A stretch of DNA of 64,000 bases from CAYVHU01 sp964451415 (GTDB lineage: Bacteria > Pseudomonadota > Alphaproteobacteria > Rhodospirillales > Magnetovibrionaceae). Below the pieces are notes generated by a model. That model was not told the origin of the DNA, ran no database searches, and saw nothing but the letters and a program-made list of their open reading frames with translations. Location of the stretch: contig CAYVHU010000003.1 in NCBI GenBank assembly GCA_964451415.1, positions 1-64,000 of the forward strand. Reading direction: 5' to 3'. Positions 1 to 7,782 of this stretch are shown piece after piece. The translations under genes were made by a program, and so were the position numbers. Position 1 is the first letter of the stretch. Each line of letters opens with the position of its first letter.

Positions 1-272
1 CATGGCCGCTTAATGGATTCTACTTATATGGCCCCCTAAAAACGGGGGTATTACCTCGCTTTCTTGTTGCCCAACACCCACCAAATCATGAAGACGTTTC
101 ATCATTCACACGGTCGTATTCCAACACAGCACAGGCTTGGTTTGACGGCCTGGATTGTCTGGCAGCCAACGGCTTTTCAAGCTGTTTTTGTGGGCATGCT
201 AAGTGCGTTGAGCTTTTTTGCTTTGGCTCGCAGCACGACGTTTTTGTACTTCAATTTTTAAGGATTGCAAAA

Positions 273-1439
273 ATGGAACGGACTGCAAATGGCAGGAATT
301 TTTCGAAGTACCTTGCCCTTATGGGAATTGGATTCCTGTTCAGTATGGGGGTCCTGATTAGCATAAACGTTATGGTTGACCCCGCCCATATTTTGGCAGA
401 TCAAAGCCTGGAACAACGCATGGCCGAAGCGGTAACGCGGGGTCAAAATTTACGCGGGGCCTCCAACTTCAATGAGCGCTTGTTTCAGTTGTTTCGCATT
501 CAACTTGTAAAAAAGTCACCGGATCGGATCGTCCTGGGATCCAGTCGCGCCCTACAAATTCGTGATGGCATGCTCCCTGGGCGGACGTTCAACAACGCGG
601 TGAACGGTGCCGTCATAGAAGATTATTATGCAATCATTCAACTGTATCGACACCGAAATATATTACCCAAAAAGGTTGTCCTGGTTGCAGACGGCTGGAT
701 ATTCAATGCATCGCATAGACAAAGCCGCTGGATTGTTTTGCGTGCACAATGCCACGCTCTGGCGCAAAGTCTGTCGGTACCTGGACTGTGCCCTCCCGGG
801 TCTGGGGGGTTGAGTAAACCCTGGAAAGCAATGGTTTCACTGGGTTATTTAAGCGAAAGTATAAAACGATTGTGGCGCGATGGGACAAAAGCAATCGGAC
901 AATCCAGTATCAGCATTGCAGCCGTCTCCTCTCTTCCTTCGAACGCAGGTGGTTTTCTTGCGGATGGTTCGATTCTTTATCCCAAAAAATTCCGGGATGA
1001 GTCTTTAGGTGAAGTGAAGCTCGCTGCCGTGCAGTATGCGAAAAGTACGCCCGTTTATTCCCTGGGGAACTATTCGAGATTAGAGCCGATTTACAAACGG
1101 AGTTTCGACGCCCTTCTCTCTTTTTTGGCGGCCCAAGGGGTGACGGTTTCCATCATTTTGCCGCCATACCAGCCGACGGCAGCGCGTTTATTACAAAAAG
1201 ATCCAAAGTATGCTCCCCGTCTTCATGAAGCAGAGGCTTTCATCCGCACAGTCGCAAAAAAGTATGGCATCTCAGTGAGGGGCGGGTACTTCTCAAATAT
1301 TTGCGGGCCCGGTGAATTCTTTGATGGCATGCACGCGCGGTCATCTTGCATGGCAAAACTTCTGAATGGTCGGGTTCCTGAAATTTATATTTTTGACGGG
1401 AATGTAACGACAGGTCAGAGAAGTTCTCAAAGTAAGTAA
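273..1439 (+). CDS. Membrane-anchored SGNH-like (AlgX/DltD-type) protein
   Basis: 388 residues. One N-terminal membrane segment at about residues 13-35 is followed by a large domain predicted to lie outside the membrane. A GSSR motif at residues 89-92 fits the nucleophile block of SGNH hydrolases, and DGMH near residues 351-354 fits the Asp-x-x-His block. Proteins of this shape (AlgJ/AlgX, DltD) often move or add acyl groups on extracellular polymers, but the substrate here is unknown. The ATG has an AGGA ribosome site 8 bases upstream. The gene stands alone and converges on the hsp20 gene across a shared terminator. The SGNH assignment is by motif only. Confidence 0.6.
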   Translation: MERTANGRNFSKYLALMGIGFLFSMGVLISINVMVDPAHILADQSLEQRMAEAVTRGQNLRGASNFNERLFQLFRIQLVKKSPDRIVLGSSRALQIRDGMLPGRTFNNAVNGAVIEDYYAIIQLYRHRNILPKKVVLVADGWIFNASHRQSRWIVLRAQCHALAQSLSVPGLCPPGSGGLSKPWKAMVSLGYLSESIKRLWRDGTKAIGQSSISIAAVSSLPSNAGGFLADGSILYPKKFRDESLGEVKLAAVQYAKSTPVYSLGNYSRLEPIYKRSFDALLSFLAAQGVTVSIILPPYQPTAARLLQKDPKYAPRLHEAEAFIRTVAKKYGISVRGGYFSNICGPGEFFDGMHARSSCMAKLLNGRVPEIYIFDGNVTTGQRSSQSK

Positions 1440-1453
1440 TCTGTTTCAAAATA

Positions 1454-1485
1454 GAAGGAAGCCCGGATTGACCCGGGCTTTCTTC
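1454..1485. terminator. Bidirectional terminator between the SGNH gene and hsp20
   Basis: A 13-bp stem (1454-1466 with 1473-1485, one G-U pair) has a 6-base loop and T-rich flanks on the plus strand. It lies exactly between two convergent genes, so it can serve both. Confidence 0.8.
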
Positions 1486-1497
1486 TGTTGTCAGTCG

Positions 1498-2052
1498 TTA
1501 TGTTGTGACGGCAATTTTTTTCTTTTTCGCTTTGGGGGATGCCTTTTTGGGAAAGGTAATGTTCAGCACCCCGTTTTTGAAGCTCGCCGTAGCTTTGTCT
1601 GGATCGACGGTTTTCGGTAGGGTAAAACGGCGTTTTACAGCACCATAATGGCGTTCGTTGAGGTGATAATCCTCGTCGTCTTTGTGCGTTTCTTCTTTTT
1701 TTTCCGCGCTGATGATCAGCACGCCGTCCGATACGCTGACGTCGATTTCGTTTTCGTCGAGGCCCGGCAATTCGGCGATTACGCTGAAGGTTTTGTCCGA
1801 TTCTTTCACGTCCGTTTTCATGCTCAGCTTTCCGAACGCTTCTTCGAAACGCTTAAAGGGGTCGATCGAGAAGGTGTGCTTTGCGAACGGGCTGAGTGAA
1901 AAGCCGGAAAAGAAATTATCGAAGACGGAATCGATTTCTTCGCGCAACGCCAGCAAGGGGTGCGCCTGTGGCGCAAGGTCCTTTGTTGCGGGTTTTGCAG
2001 GTTGCGATTCCGATGTCGATTTCTTGGTGGTTTTATTGACTTTGACAGACAT
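1498..2052 (-). CDS. Small heat shock protein, Hsp20/alpha-crystallin family
   Basis: 184 residues. A Lys/Ser/Thr-rich N-terminus of about 35 residues is followed by an aromatic FDNFFSGF segment. An alpha-crystallin domain covers roughly residues 80-170, with a typical AELPGLDENEIDVSV strand and the GVLNITFPK end of the domain. The tail is lysine-rich. This family forms ATP-independent holdase oligomers that keep unfolded proteins soluble in the cytoplasm. The ATG at 2052 was chosen because a GGGGGAT ribosome site lies 7 bases upstream; an earlier in-frame ATG at 2112 would add 20 unlikely residues. No heat-shock promoter element was identified. Confidence 0.9.
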   Translation of the reverse strand: MSVKVNKTTKKSTSESQPAKPATKDLAPQAHPLLALREEIDSVFDNFFSGFSLSPFAKHTFSIDPFKRFEEAFGKLSMKTDVKESDKTFSVIAELPGLDENEIDVSVSDGVLIISAEKKEETHKDDEDYHLNERHYGAVKRRFTLPKTVDPDKATASFKNGVLNITFPKKASPKAKKKKIAVTT

Positions 2053-2154
2053 GACAGATCCCCCTTTCATGGCAGAAGGAACGTGGAAAATCCCACACGC
2101 GCAGTATAGCAAAAACGATGCATCTTTTAAACGCGCGGTACGTCGAATTTTCAG

Positions 2155-2970
2155 CTATAGGCCGTAACTACGTACCAGTGATCCGACGACCATGTACCAG
2201 CCGTCAACCAGCACGAAAAAAATGATTTTGAACGGCAGGGCGATGACCACCGGCGGCAGCATCATCATGCCCATGGCCATGAGGATCGAAGCGACCACCA
2301 TGTCGATAATGAGGAACGGCACAAAAAGCAGAAAACCGATCTCGAAGGCGCGTTTGAGTTCGGAGATCATGAACGCGGGAATTAAAACGCGCAGCGGCGG
2401 GCCGTCTTTGATTTCGGCGTCCTTCAAGCCCGCCATATCCACGAACAACGCCAGATCGTGCCGGCTGACATGGGCGGACATGAATTTTTTAAACGGCTCC
2501 AGGCCGCGGTCAAAGGCTTGAGATTCTGTGATGGAGCCGTCCAACAGTGGCTGTACAGCGCCGTTGTAACTGGCCTGGAGGGTGGGCATCATAATGAACA
2601 AGGTGAGGAACAGAGCGAGGGAAACCAGCACCTGATTGGGAGGGGTCTGCTGGGTCCCCAGGGCCGAACGCAAAAACGACAGCACCACGACGATGCGGGT
2701 GAACGACGTCATCATGATCAAAATGCCCGGCGCGATGCTCAGAACCGTCAAGAGCAGCAACAGCTGGATGACCCGTCCGGTCGTTGAAGCGCTGCCCTTG
2801 GGACCGAGGTTCAAGGTCACGCTTTGCGCCCAGGTATCGGTTGGGATGAGCCAGATGATCCCCGCCACGATGAGTGTAAATGCGAAAACCTTGAATACGG
2901 GTCTCAAGTTGTGCGCCAGCCCGGAGGCGCGCTTACGTGTTGGCGTAAAGGGTGCGAGAAATTCGGTCAT
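2155..2970 (-). CDS. fliP: Flagellar type III export membrane protein FliP
   Basis: 271 residues with an N-terminal signal-like hydrophobic segment ending near TWAQ (about residue 49). The FliP core follows: LLLLTVLSIAPGILIMMTSF, then RIVVVLSFLRSALGTQQTPPNQ, then a C-terminal hairpin with LPPVVIALPFKIIFFVLVDG. FliP forms the export gate with FliQ and FliR at the base of the flagellum. The start overlaps the fliO stop by 4 bases, so translation is probably coupled. It is the last gene of a leftward operon; its partners fliQ, fliR and flhB are in the divergent operon. Confidence 0.97.
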   Translation of the reverse strand: MTEFLAPFTPTRKRASGLAHNLRPVFKVFAFTLIVAGIIWLIPTDTWAQSVTLNLGPKGSASTTGRVIQLLLLLTVLSIAPGILIMMTSFTRIVVVLSFLRSALGTQQTPPNQVLVSLALFLTLFIMMPTLQASYNGAVQPLLDGSITESQAFDRGLEPFKKFMSAHVSRHDLALFVDMAGLKDAEIKDGPPLRVLIPAFMISELKRAFEIGFLLFVPFLIIDMVVASILMAMGMMMLPPVVIALPFKIIFFVLVDGWYMVVGSLVRSYGL

Positions 2971-3302
2971 GGCGCGACTTTCTTGTTTCGAGCGGTATCT
3001 TGTGCGTCCGCTAGGACTTCGGCGAATTCCCGAGACGCCGGAATTCCCGTTTCCACAACGACTTCGGACGTTGCCCCCAGAATCAACAAATGCTCGACTT
3101 CGTCGCGCCGCACCAGCACCAGACGGCGTTTGGCGTCCAGTGGCATGACCTCGACAAGGCCGAGGCGTTTGTCTGCACGGTGCTTGCGTCCGGTTTGTGG
3201 CACGCCCAGGCCCCAGCGCCGTACCGCCGTCGCCAAAAGCCCGATCAGTCCCAGGACGAACAGTAGGGCAATGATGACTTTTGCGTAGAGTTCCACGTTC
3301 AT
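2967..3302 (-). CDS. fliO: Flagellar biosynthesis protein FliO
   Basis: 111 residues from the ATG at 3302. One membrane segment (about residues 9-27) is followed by a basic, mainly beta-predicted cytoplasmic domain with the FliO-like stretch RLGLVEVMPLDAKRRLVLVR. FliO helps assemble FliP into the export gate. Its position immediately before fliP supports the call, because FliO sequences are poorly conserved. A GTG at 3377, three bases after the upstream stop, would give 136 residues and cannot be excluded, as neither start has a convincing ribosome site. Confidence 0.85.
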   Translation of the reverse strand: MNVELYAKVIIALLFVLGLIGLLATAVRRWGLGVPQTGRKHRADKRLGLVEVMPLDAKRRLVLVRRDEVEHLLILGATSEVVVETGIPASREFAEVLADAQDTARNKKVAP

Positions 3303-3380
3303 GGCCGGAGATTTCAGGTCCTTTTCGGGGGGCAGAGGAAATAAAAAGCGCCGCTGGCGAGGAGCTTTGCGACCCACAAC

Positions 3381-3731
3381 TTACTCGATATCGCCTTTCG
3401 CACCACTATCTTTTGCACCGTAGGCGTCCATGGCTTTGCGGTGCTGGAGAGCCTTCAGGGCGTTTTCCAGTGTGCAGAATTGTTCTGTCAAATCGGATTC
3501 CAGAACATCTAGAATTTCCAACAGGACCTCCACATGCGTCTGGTAGCTGGACGCGACGTCACGCGGCGCGGCGTGCAAGGCTTTGACGATGGTTTTGATG
3601 CGCTCTTCCAGGGCGCTGAGATCCACGCAACGGCCTTCCGCCATCAAGCGCCGCGCGCCGCTCACGAGCGCCGCCGTCTTTTCCATCTCTTCGCGGATGA
3701 TCGTTTCTGCGTCTGGCGGCGTGTCATTCAT
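3381..3731 (-). CDS. Small helical protein in the flagellar operon (FlgN/FliT-like size)
   Basis: 116 residues, almost entirely helix-predicted, with no membrane segment. It starts inside the last codons of the upstream fhlB gene (4-base overlap), which suggests co-expression. Size, helicity and place in the operon resemble flagellar export chaperones such as FlgN or FliT, but I see no diagnostic motif. The C-terminus is Gly/Lys/Asp-rich and likely flexible. Function is inferred from context only. Confidence 0.5.
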   Translation of the reverse strand: MNDTPPDAETIIREEMEKTAALVSGARRLMAEGRCVDLSALEERIKTIVKALHAAPRDVASSYQTHVEVLLEILDVLESDLTEQFCTLENALKALQHRKAMDAYGAKDSGAKGDIE

Positions 3732-4090
3732 GATTTCGCCTTCTCCTTGGGAGTGAGTTCCGTGGGCCAGGACTGGTTCTTTCGATAGACGTAGGAAAGG
3801 ATTTCCGCAACCATGGCGAAGGCCTCCAGGGGGATTTCGCTATCGACATCCAACTGTGCCAGAATTTGTGCCAGATCGGCATCTTCGCGGACTTCAATGC
3901 CCTGCGCTTCGGCAATTTCTATGATCTGGCGCGCAACCCAACCTTGACCTTTGGCGACGATTCGCGGAGCTTGATCTTGAGCGGGTTGATAGCCCAAGGC
4001 CACCGCTAAAGCATCGCCACGTGGCTCCCCGCCAGGGGCTTCGATGGGGGAGGCCTTGTTTTTTTTCTCAGAACTGCGATCGTCGCTCAT
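3728..4090 (-). CDS. Stand-alone FlhB C-terminal-domain protein (FhlB/YlqH type)
   Basis: 120 residues. After a charged leader, residues 26-115 align with the cytoplasmic domain of the full FlhB encoded at 6691-7782: AVALGYQ for AVALSYK, PRIVAKGQG for PRVVAKGMD, EIPLEAFAMVAEILSYVYR for EIPVEHYQAVAEVIGYVMN. The autocleavage motif NPTH, present in full FlhB, is missing, and there are no membrane segments. Such FhlB proteins can partly replace the FlhB C-terminal domain in export switching. It is first in the leftward operon with fliO and fliP. The ATG at 4090 follows an in-frame alternative at 4144 that lacks homology. Confidence 0.8.
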   Translation of the reverse strand: MSDDRSSEKKNKASPIEAPGGEPRGDALAVALGYQPAQDQAPRIVAKGQGWVARQIIEIAEAQGIEVREDADLAQILAQLDVDSEIPLEAFAMVAEILSYVYRKNQSWPTELTPKEKAKS

Positions 4091-4331
4091 GACGGTTGGG
4101 TCTCTATTCCGATTCTGTTTACCATCGCACGAACCGCTTAACATCCTCTGAATCCTGATTCACGGAATCTTAAAAGGTCTGGAGGAGACTCACCGTGCGT
4201 ATTTTTCGTTCCAGAAGCGGGACAAGAGCCCCTCCCAGAAGGGAGACGCGCCCGGGTTGTGGCGTGAGCGTTGTTGCGTGGTATATGTTGTCGCGCGATA
4301 GACTGAAAGACATGATTAAAAGGGATACGTG

Positions 4332-4739
4332 ATGGGCCTCAGCAATCTCACCTTGTTCAGCATGCTGAAGGAACGCATCGGCTGGCTCGATCGGCGTCAG
4401 GAGGTCCTGGCGCAAAACGTGGCCAACGCCGACACGCCGGATTACGAAGCACAAGATCTAAAGTCTTTTAATTTCAAAGATTTGATCCGGGAACGTCCGA
4501 AGCCGTTCGTGCCGATGCTCACCTCGCCCATGCATCGTCCGGGAAAGCAGCAGGCCGTGTCTGCGTTTGGCGAAGTGGTCACCCCCGCGCCGTACGAAAC
4601 AGCACCGGACGGAAACGGGGTTGTTTTGGAAGAGCAAATGGCCAAGATCGGCGAAACCCAGGTGCAGCACCGCCTGACGACGGAGTTGTACAACAAGAAT
4701 ATCAGCATGATCAAAATCGCTTTGGGCAAAGGCCGTTAA
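4332..4739 (+). CDS. flgB: Flagellar proximal rod protein FlgB
   Basis: 135 residues. The N-terminal segment RQEVLAQNVANADTPDYEAQDL is the standard rod-protein signature, and the C-terminus ends in a helix that packs in the rod. FlgB is exported by the flagellar type III system and forms part of the rod in the periplasm. First gene of the rightward operon; about 240 bp separates it from the divergent fhlB operon and must contain both promoters, although I could not identify a clear sigma-54 or flagellar promoter there. ATG 4332 is preceded by AAAAGGG; a GTG at 4329 is in frame. Confidence 0.95.
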   Translation: MGLSNLTLFSMLKERIGWLDRRQEVLAQNVANADTPDYEAQDLKSFNFKDLIRERPKPFVPMLTSPMHRPGKQQAVSAFGEVVTPAPYETAPDGNGVVLEEQMAKIGETQVQHRLTTELYNKNISMIKIALGKGR

Positions 4740-4792
4740 GGGGACGGGATCACGGCGCTTGATCATGTAAAGCGGGACAGAGAAGGGACGTC

Positions 4793-5203
4793 ATGGACAA
4801 TCTTTTGCGCACGTTGCAAATTTCCGCTGCCGGGATGAAGGTTCAAGGGACGCGTCTGCGTGTGATCGCACAAAACGTGGCCAATGCCGATTCCCTGCCG
4901 ACGGCGCCGGGGGGATTGCCCTATCGGCGCAAGATTGTGACGTTTAAAAATGAATTGGACGCGGCCATCGGCGTAAAAACGGTGCGTGTCGATCGTATTG
5001 CGCAAGATATGTCCAAGTTCAAGACCCGTTACGACCCGTCGCACCCGGCGGCGGATGCAAATGGATATGTTTTGGCCCCAAACGTCAATTCCCTGGTGGA
5101 AATGATGGATATGCGCGAAGCGCAGCGTTCCTATGAGGCCAATTTAAATGTTATAAAGTCGTCCAAGTCGATGCTTCAGGAAACGATTTCGATTATGCGT
5201 TAG
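4793..5203 (+). CDS. flgC: Flagellar rod protein FlgC
   Basis: 136 residues with LRVIAQNVANADS near the N-terminus and the conserved C-terminal block VNSLVEMMDMREAQRSYEAN, both typical of FlgC. It assembles with FlgB, FlgF and FliE into the proximal rod. The ATG follows an AGAAGGG ribosome site. It lies 53 bp after flgB and 53 bp before fliE in a compact rod operon. Confidence 0.96.
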   Translation: MDNLLRTLQISAAGMKVQGTRLRVIAQNVANADSLPTAPGGLPYRRKIVTFKNELDAAIGVKTVRVDRIAQDMSKFKTRYDPSHPAADANGYVLAPNVNSLVEMMDMREAQRSYEANLNVIKSSKSMLQETISIMR

Positions 5204-5256
5204 GCCCTTCGCCTTGAACGTAAATGCAGACCTTTGAGTGTTAGGAGACCGCTTTC

Positions 5257-5592
5257 ATGGCCATTAATCCCACCGTTAATATTGCGCGTGCCTCGCAACT
5301 TTACGATCAGGCGCAAAAAAGCGGCGTGACAACGGATAGCATCCCTTCGCAGGATGACGGTCGGTCTTTGGGCAAAGGAAGTTTTTCCGGTTTGCTGGAA
5401 AATTATTTGAGCGAAGCCCAGAAGATCGGGCAAAACAGTGAAAACCTGTCCATAGCGGCGGTTACGGGAAAAGCCGATCTGGCCGAGGTCGCCACCGCGG
5501 TGAGCGAGGCCGAAATTACCTTGCAGACGGTCGTTGCGGTTCGCGATAAGGTCGTCGATGCCTATAAGGAAATTCTCCGCATGCCCATGTAA
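5257..5592 (+). CDS. fliE: Flagellar hook-basal body protein FliE
   Basis: 111 residues. The C-terminal half contains the FliE core (GKADLAEVATAVSEAEITLQ, then VAVRDKVVDAYKEILRMPM). FliE joins the MS ring to the rod. The start has a TTAGGAG ribosome site 8 bases upstream. The order flgB-flgC-fliE-fliQ is common in alphaproteobacteria. Confidence 0.95.
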   Translation: MAINPTVNIARASQLYDQAQKSGVTTDSIPSQDDGRSLGKGSFSGLLENYLSEAQKIGQNSENLSIAAVTGKADLAEVATAVSEAEITLQTVVAVRDKVVDAYKEILRMPM

Positions 5593-5631
5593 AGGGCTCT
5601 TTACAACCCCTTTTTTGACCACGGTCGCGCC

Positions 5632-5907
5632 ATGAATCAGGCGGATGTTCTTGAAATTTCGCGCAACGGGCTTTGGGTCGTGTTGTTGGTGGCTGGTCCG
5701 ATCATGATTGCGGGTTTGGTCAGCGGCCTGATCATTGCGCTTTTTCAGGCGCTGACCACGATCCAGGAACTGACTTTGACGTTTGTGCCGAAGATTCTCG
5801 TGATCTTCCTGGCCATCGTGGTGTTTATGCCGTTCATGATGACCACCGTGATCAATTTCTCGCTCACGTTGTTTGACCGAATCGCGAGTTTGGGAAAAGT
5901 CGGTTAG
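5632..5907 (+). CDS. fliQ: Flagellar export gate protein FliQ
   Basis: 91 residues forming two membrane helices (about 16-40 and 50-75) separated by the short loop FQALTTIQELTLTFVPK, the FliQ signature. Several FliQ copies assemble with FliP and FliR into the helical export gate. Located 40 bp after fliE and 8 bp before fliR. Confidence 0.96.
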   Translation: MNQADVLEISRNGLWVVLLVAGPIMIAGLVSGLIIALFQALTTIQELTLTFVPKILVIFLAIVVFMPFMMTTVINFSLTLFDRIASLGKVG

Positions 5908-5915
5908 GCCGCCGG

Positions 5916-6686
5916 ATGCTTGGCCAACTTATCAATCTTAATATTTTCGCGTTTCTGTTGGTGTTCGCACGCATCGGCACAGCCTTCAGCCTGCTGCCCG
6001 GTTTCGGCTCTCAACAGGTGCCCATGTATGCCCGACTGGGATTTGCCCTGGCGGTATCTTTACTTGTGACGCCGATCTTGATGAGCCTCCTGCCCGCTCA
6101 GCCGCATGCGGTCTCGGCGCTGTTTTTGCTGCTGGCCTCGGAGATTCTCATTGGAGCCTTCCTGGGGATGATCCCGCGTGTTCTCATGGGGGCCCTGCAG
6201 ACGGCGGGCACGATGATTTCGATGATGGCTTCCATGTCCAACATGTTCATTCAAGATCCGATCGCCGATCAGCAAAGCTCGGTGATTTCCACGTTTCTCA
6301 CCATCACGGCGCTGACGCTCGTGTTTGTGACGAACACGCACTATGTCATGCTGCAGGCCGTCGTTGACAGCTACAACGTGTTCAAACCGACAGACAGCAT
6401 CCTCGCCGGCGACATGGGCTATTTTTTCGCCCGTCAGGTGTCGGACAGTTTTCGTATCGGCATTCAGATTACCTCGCCGTTCATCGTTGCGGGGCTGGCG
6501 TACTATCTGGGCCTTGGCATCATGGGGCGTTTAATGCCGCAGTTGCCGGTGTTTTTCTTTGGCCTGCCCATTCAGATCACCATGCAATTGTTTCTTTTTA
6601 TCGTGACGCTGACGTCCATCATGCTGGTCTTCATGAGCTTCTTTGAGAACGGCATTCTGGCGTTGGGTTCAGCCGTGGGGATGTGA
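5916..6686 (+). CDS. fliR: Flagellar export gate protein FliR
   Basis: 256 residues with about six hydrophobic segments. The N-terminal segment FARIGTAFSLLPGFGSQQVP and the AGTMISMMASMSNMF region are typical of FliR. It completes the FliPQR gate through which rod, hook and filament subunits pass. The stop lies 4 bases before the flhB start, so the two are probably translated together. Confidence 0.95.
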   Translation: MLGQLINLNIFAFLLVFARIGTAFSLLPGFGSQQVPMYARLGFALAVSLLVTPILMSLLPAQPHAVSALFLLLASEILIGAFLGMIPRVLMGALQTAGTMISMMASMSNMFIQDPIADQQSSVISTFLTITALTLVFVTNTHYVMLQAVVDSYNVFKPTDSILAGDMGYFFARQVSDSFRIGIQITSPFIVAGLAYYLGLGIMGRLMPQLPVFFFGLPIQITMQLFLFIVTLTSIMLVFMSFFENGILALGSAVGM

Positions 6687-6690
6687 CGCC

Positions 6691-7782
6691 ATGGCTGATG
6701 AAGACGACTCCCAAAAAACAGAAGACCCGAGCGACCGAAAACTATCCAAAGCCAAGCAAAAAGGGCAGGTCGGAACCTCCACGGAAGTCAAGAACTGGGC
6801 CATCTTGATGGGCGGGACTCTTTTAGTGGCGCTGTTGGCGCCCTGGATGATGTCCGGCATTGCTCAGGTGATCGTCCATTTCATTGATCAAGCCGATTCC
6901 ATTCCGGTCGAGTTCGGCACCATAACTCCGATTATGAAGAACGTCGTGGTTGAAGTGGCCATTTACCTTGCGCCCTTTTTTGGCGTTCTTACGGTGATCT
7001 CGATCATCGCCAGTGTGGCGCAGACGGGCTTTATGATGGCGCCTGAAAAAATAAATCCGAAATTGCAGAACGTTTCCCTGCTGGGCGGGATCAAGCGGAT
7101 GTTTTCCATGCGTTCGATGGTGGAATTCCTGAAGGGTATTTTGAAGTTGACGGTGCTCAGCGTGGTCGCGTTTTCCATGACGATTCCCTGGCTGAAGGAT
7201 GTCGCCGTAATGCCCGATTTTGACATCGGCAATGCCTTGCACCGGCTTTATCTGGTGACGATAAGCCTGTCGGCAGGATCCATCATCGTGATGACTGTGG
7301 TGGCCGTCTTGGATTACATGTACCAAAAATTTGACTTCAAAAAAAGTATGCGCATGAGCCAGCAGGAAGTTAAGGACGAATACAAGGAAACGGAAGGTGA
7401 TCCGCAAGTCAAAGCACGTATTCGCAAGTTACGATCCGAGCGTGCGCAGCAACGTATGATGGCCAATGTTCCCGATGCGGATGTCGTGATCACCAACCCG
7501 ACCCACTTTGCCGTCGCTTTGTCATACAAAATGGACGATATGCAGGCCCCGCGCGTGGTGGCCAAGGGGATGGACGAACTGGCTTTTCGTATTCGCGACG
7601 TGGCCGTGGACAACGACGTGCCTATCGTTGAAAATCCACCTTTGGCGCGTGCGCTGTACGCATCTGCGGAACTGGATGAAGAAATTCCTGTCGAGCATTA
7701 TCAGGCGGTGGCCGAGGTGATCGGTTACGTCATGAATCTGAAAGGGAAGGGCCGCAGTGGCGAGGCGAACACAACTCATTGA
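6691..7782 (+). CDS. flhB: Flagellar export switch protein FlhB
   Basis: 363 residues: a basic N-terminus (DRKLSKAKQKGQV), four membrane helices between about residues 30 and 215, and a cytoplasmic domain with the autocleavage motif NPTH (in VVITNPTHFAVALSYK). Self-cleavage at this motif switches export from rod/hook to filament substrates. The ATG at 6691 was chosen over an earlier frame start at 6643 that lies within fliR and lacks FlhB sequence. The 3' end overlaps cckA by 26 bp. A second, truncated FlhB-like domain is encoded at 3728-4090. Confidence 0.96.
   Translation: MADEDDSQKTEDPSDRKLSKAKQKGQVGTSTEVKNWAILMGGTLLVALLAPWMMSGIAQVIVHFIDQADSIPVEFGTITPIMKNVVVEVAIYLAPFFGVLTVISIIASVAQTGFMMAPEKINPKLQNVSLLGGIKRMFSMRSMVEFLKGILKLTVLSVVAFSMTIPWLKDVAVMPDFDIGNALHRLYLVTISLSAGSIIVMTVVAVLDYMYQKFDFKKSMRMSQQEVKDEYKETEGDPQVKARIRKLRSERAQQRMMANVPDADVVITNPTHFAVALSYKMDDMQAPRVVAKGMDELAFRIRDVAVDNDVPIVENPPLARALYASAELDEEIPVEHYQAVAEVIGYVMNLKGKGRSGEANTTH

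Noticed and set aside
12..50. Sequence resembling the end of an IS3-type element (TGGATTCTACTT...ATGG) and a CCCCC/GGGGG hairpin
   Set aside because: Only a partial match to the IS ends at 32481 and 33590, and no transposase sequence follows; the window edge prevents a decision.
1..272. Short frames before the SGNH gene
   Set aside because: No protein-like sequence; the region probably holds only the promoter of the following gene.
4255..4280. Sigma-54-like TGGCGTGAGCGTTGTTGC upstream of flgB
   Set aside because: The spacing between GG and GC is 13 rather than 10 bases.
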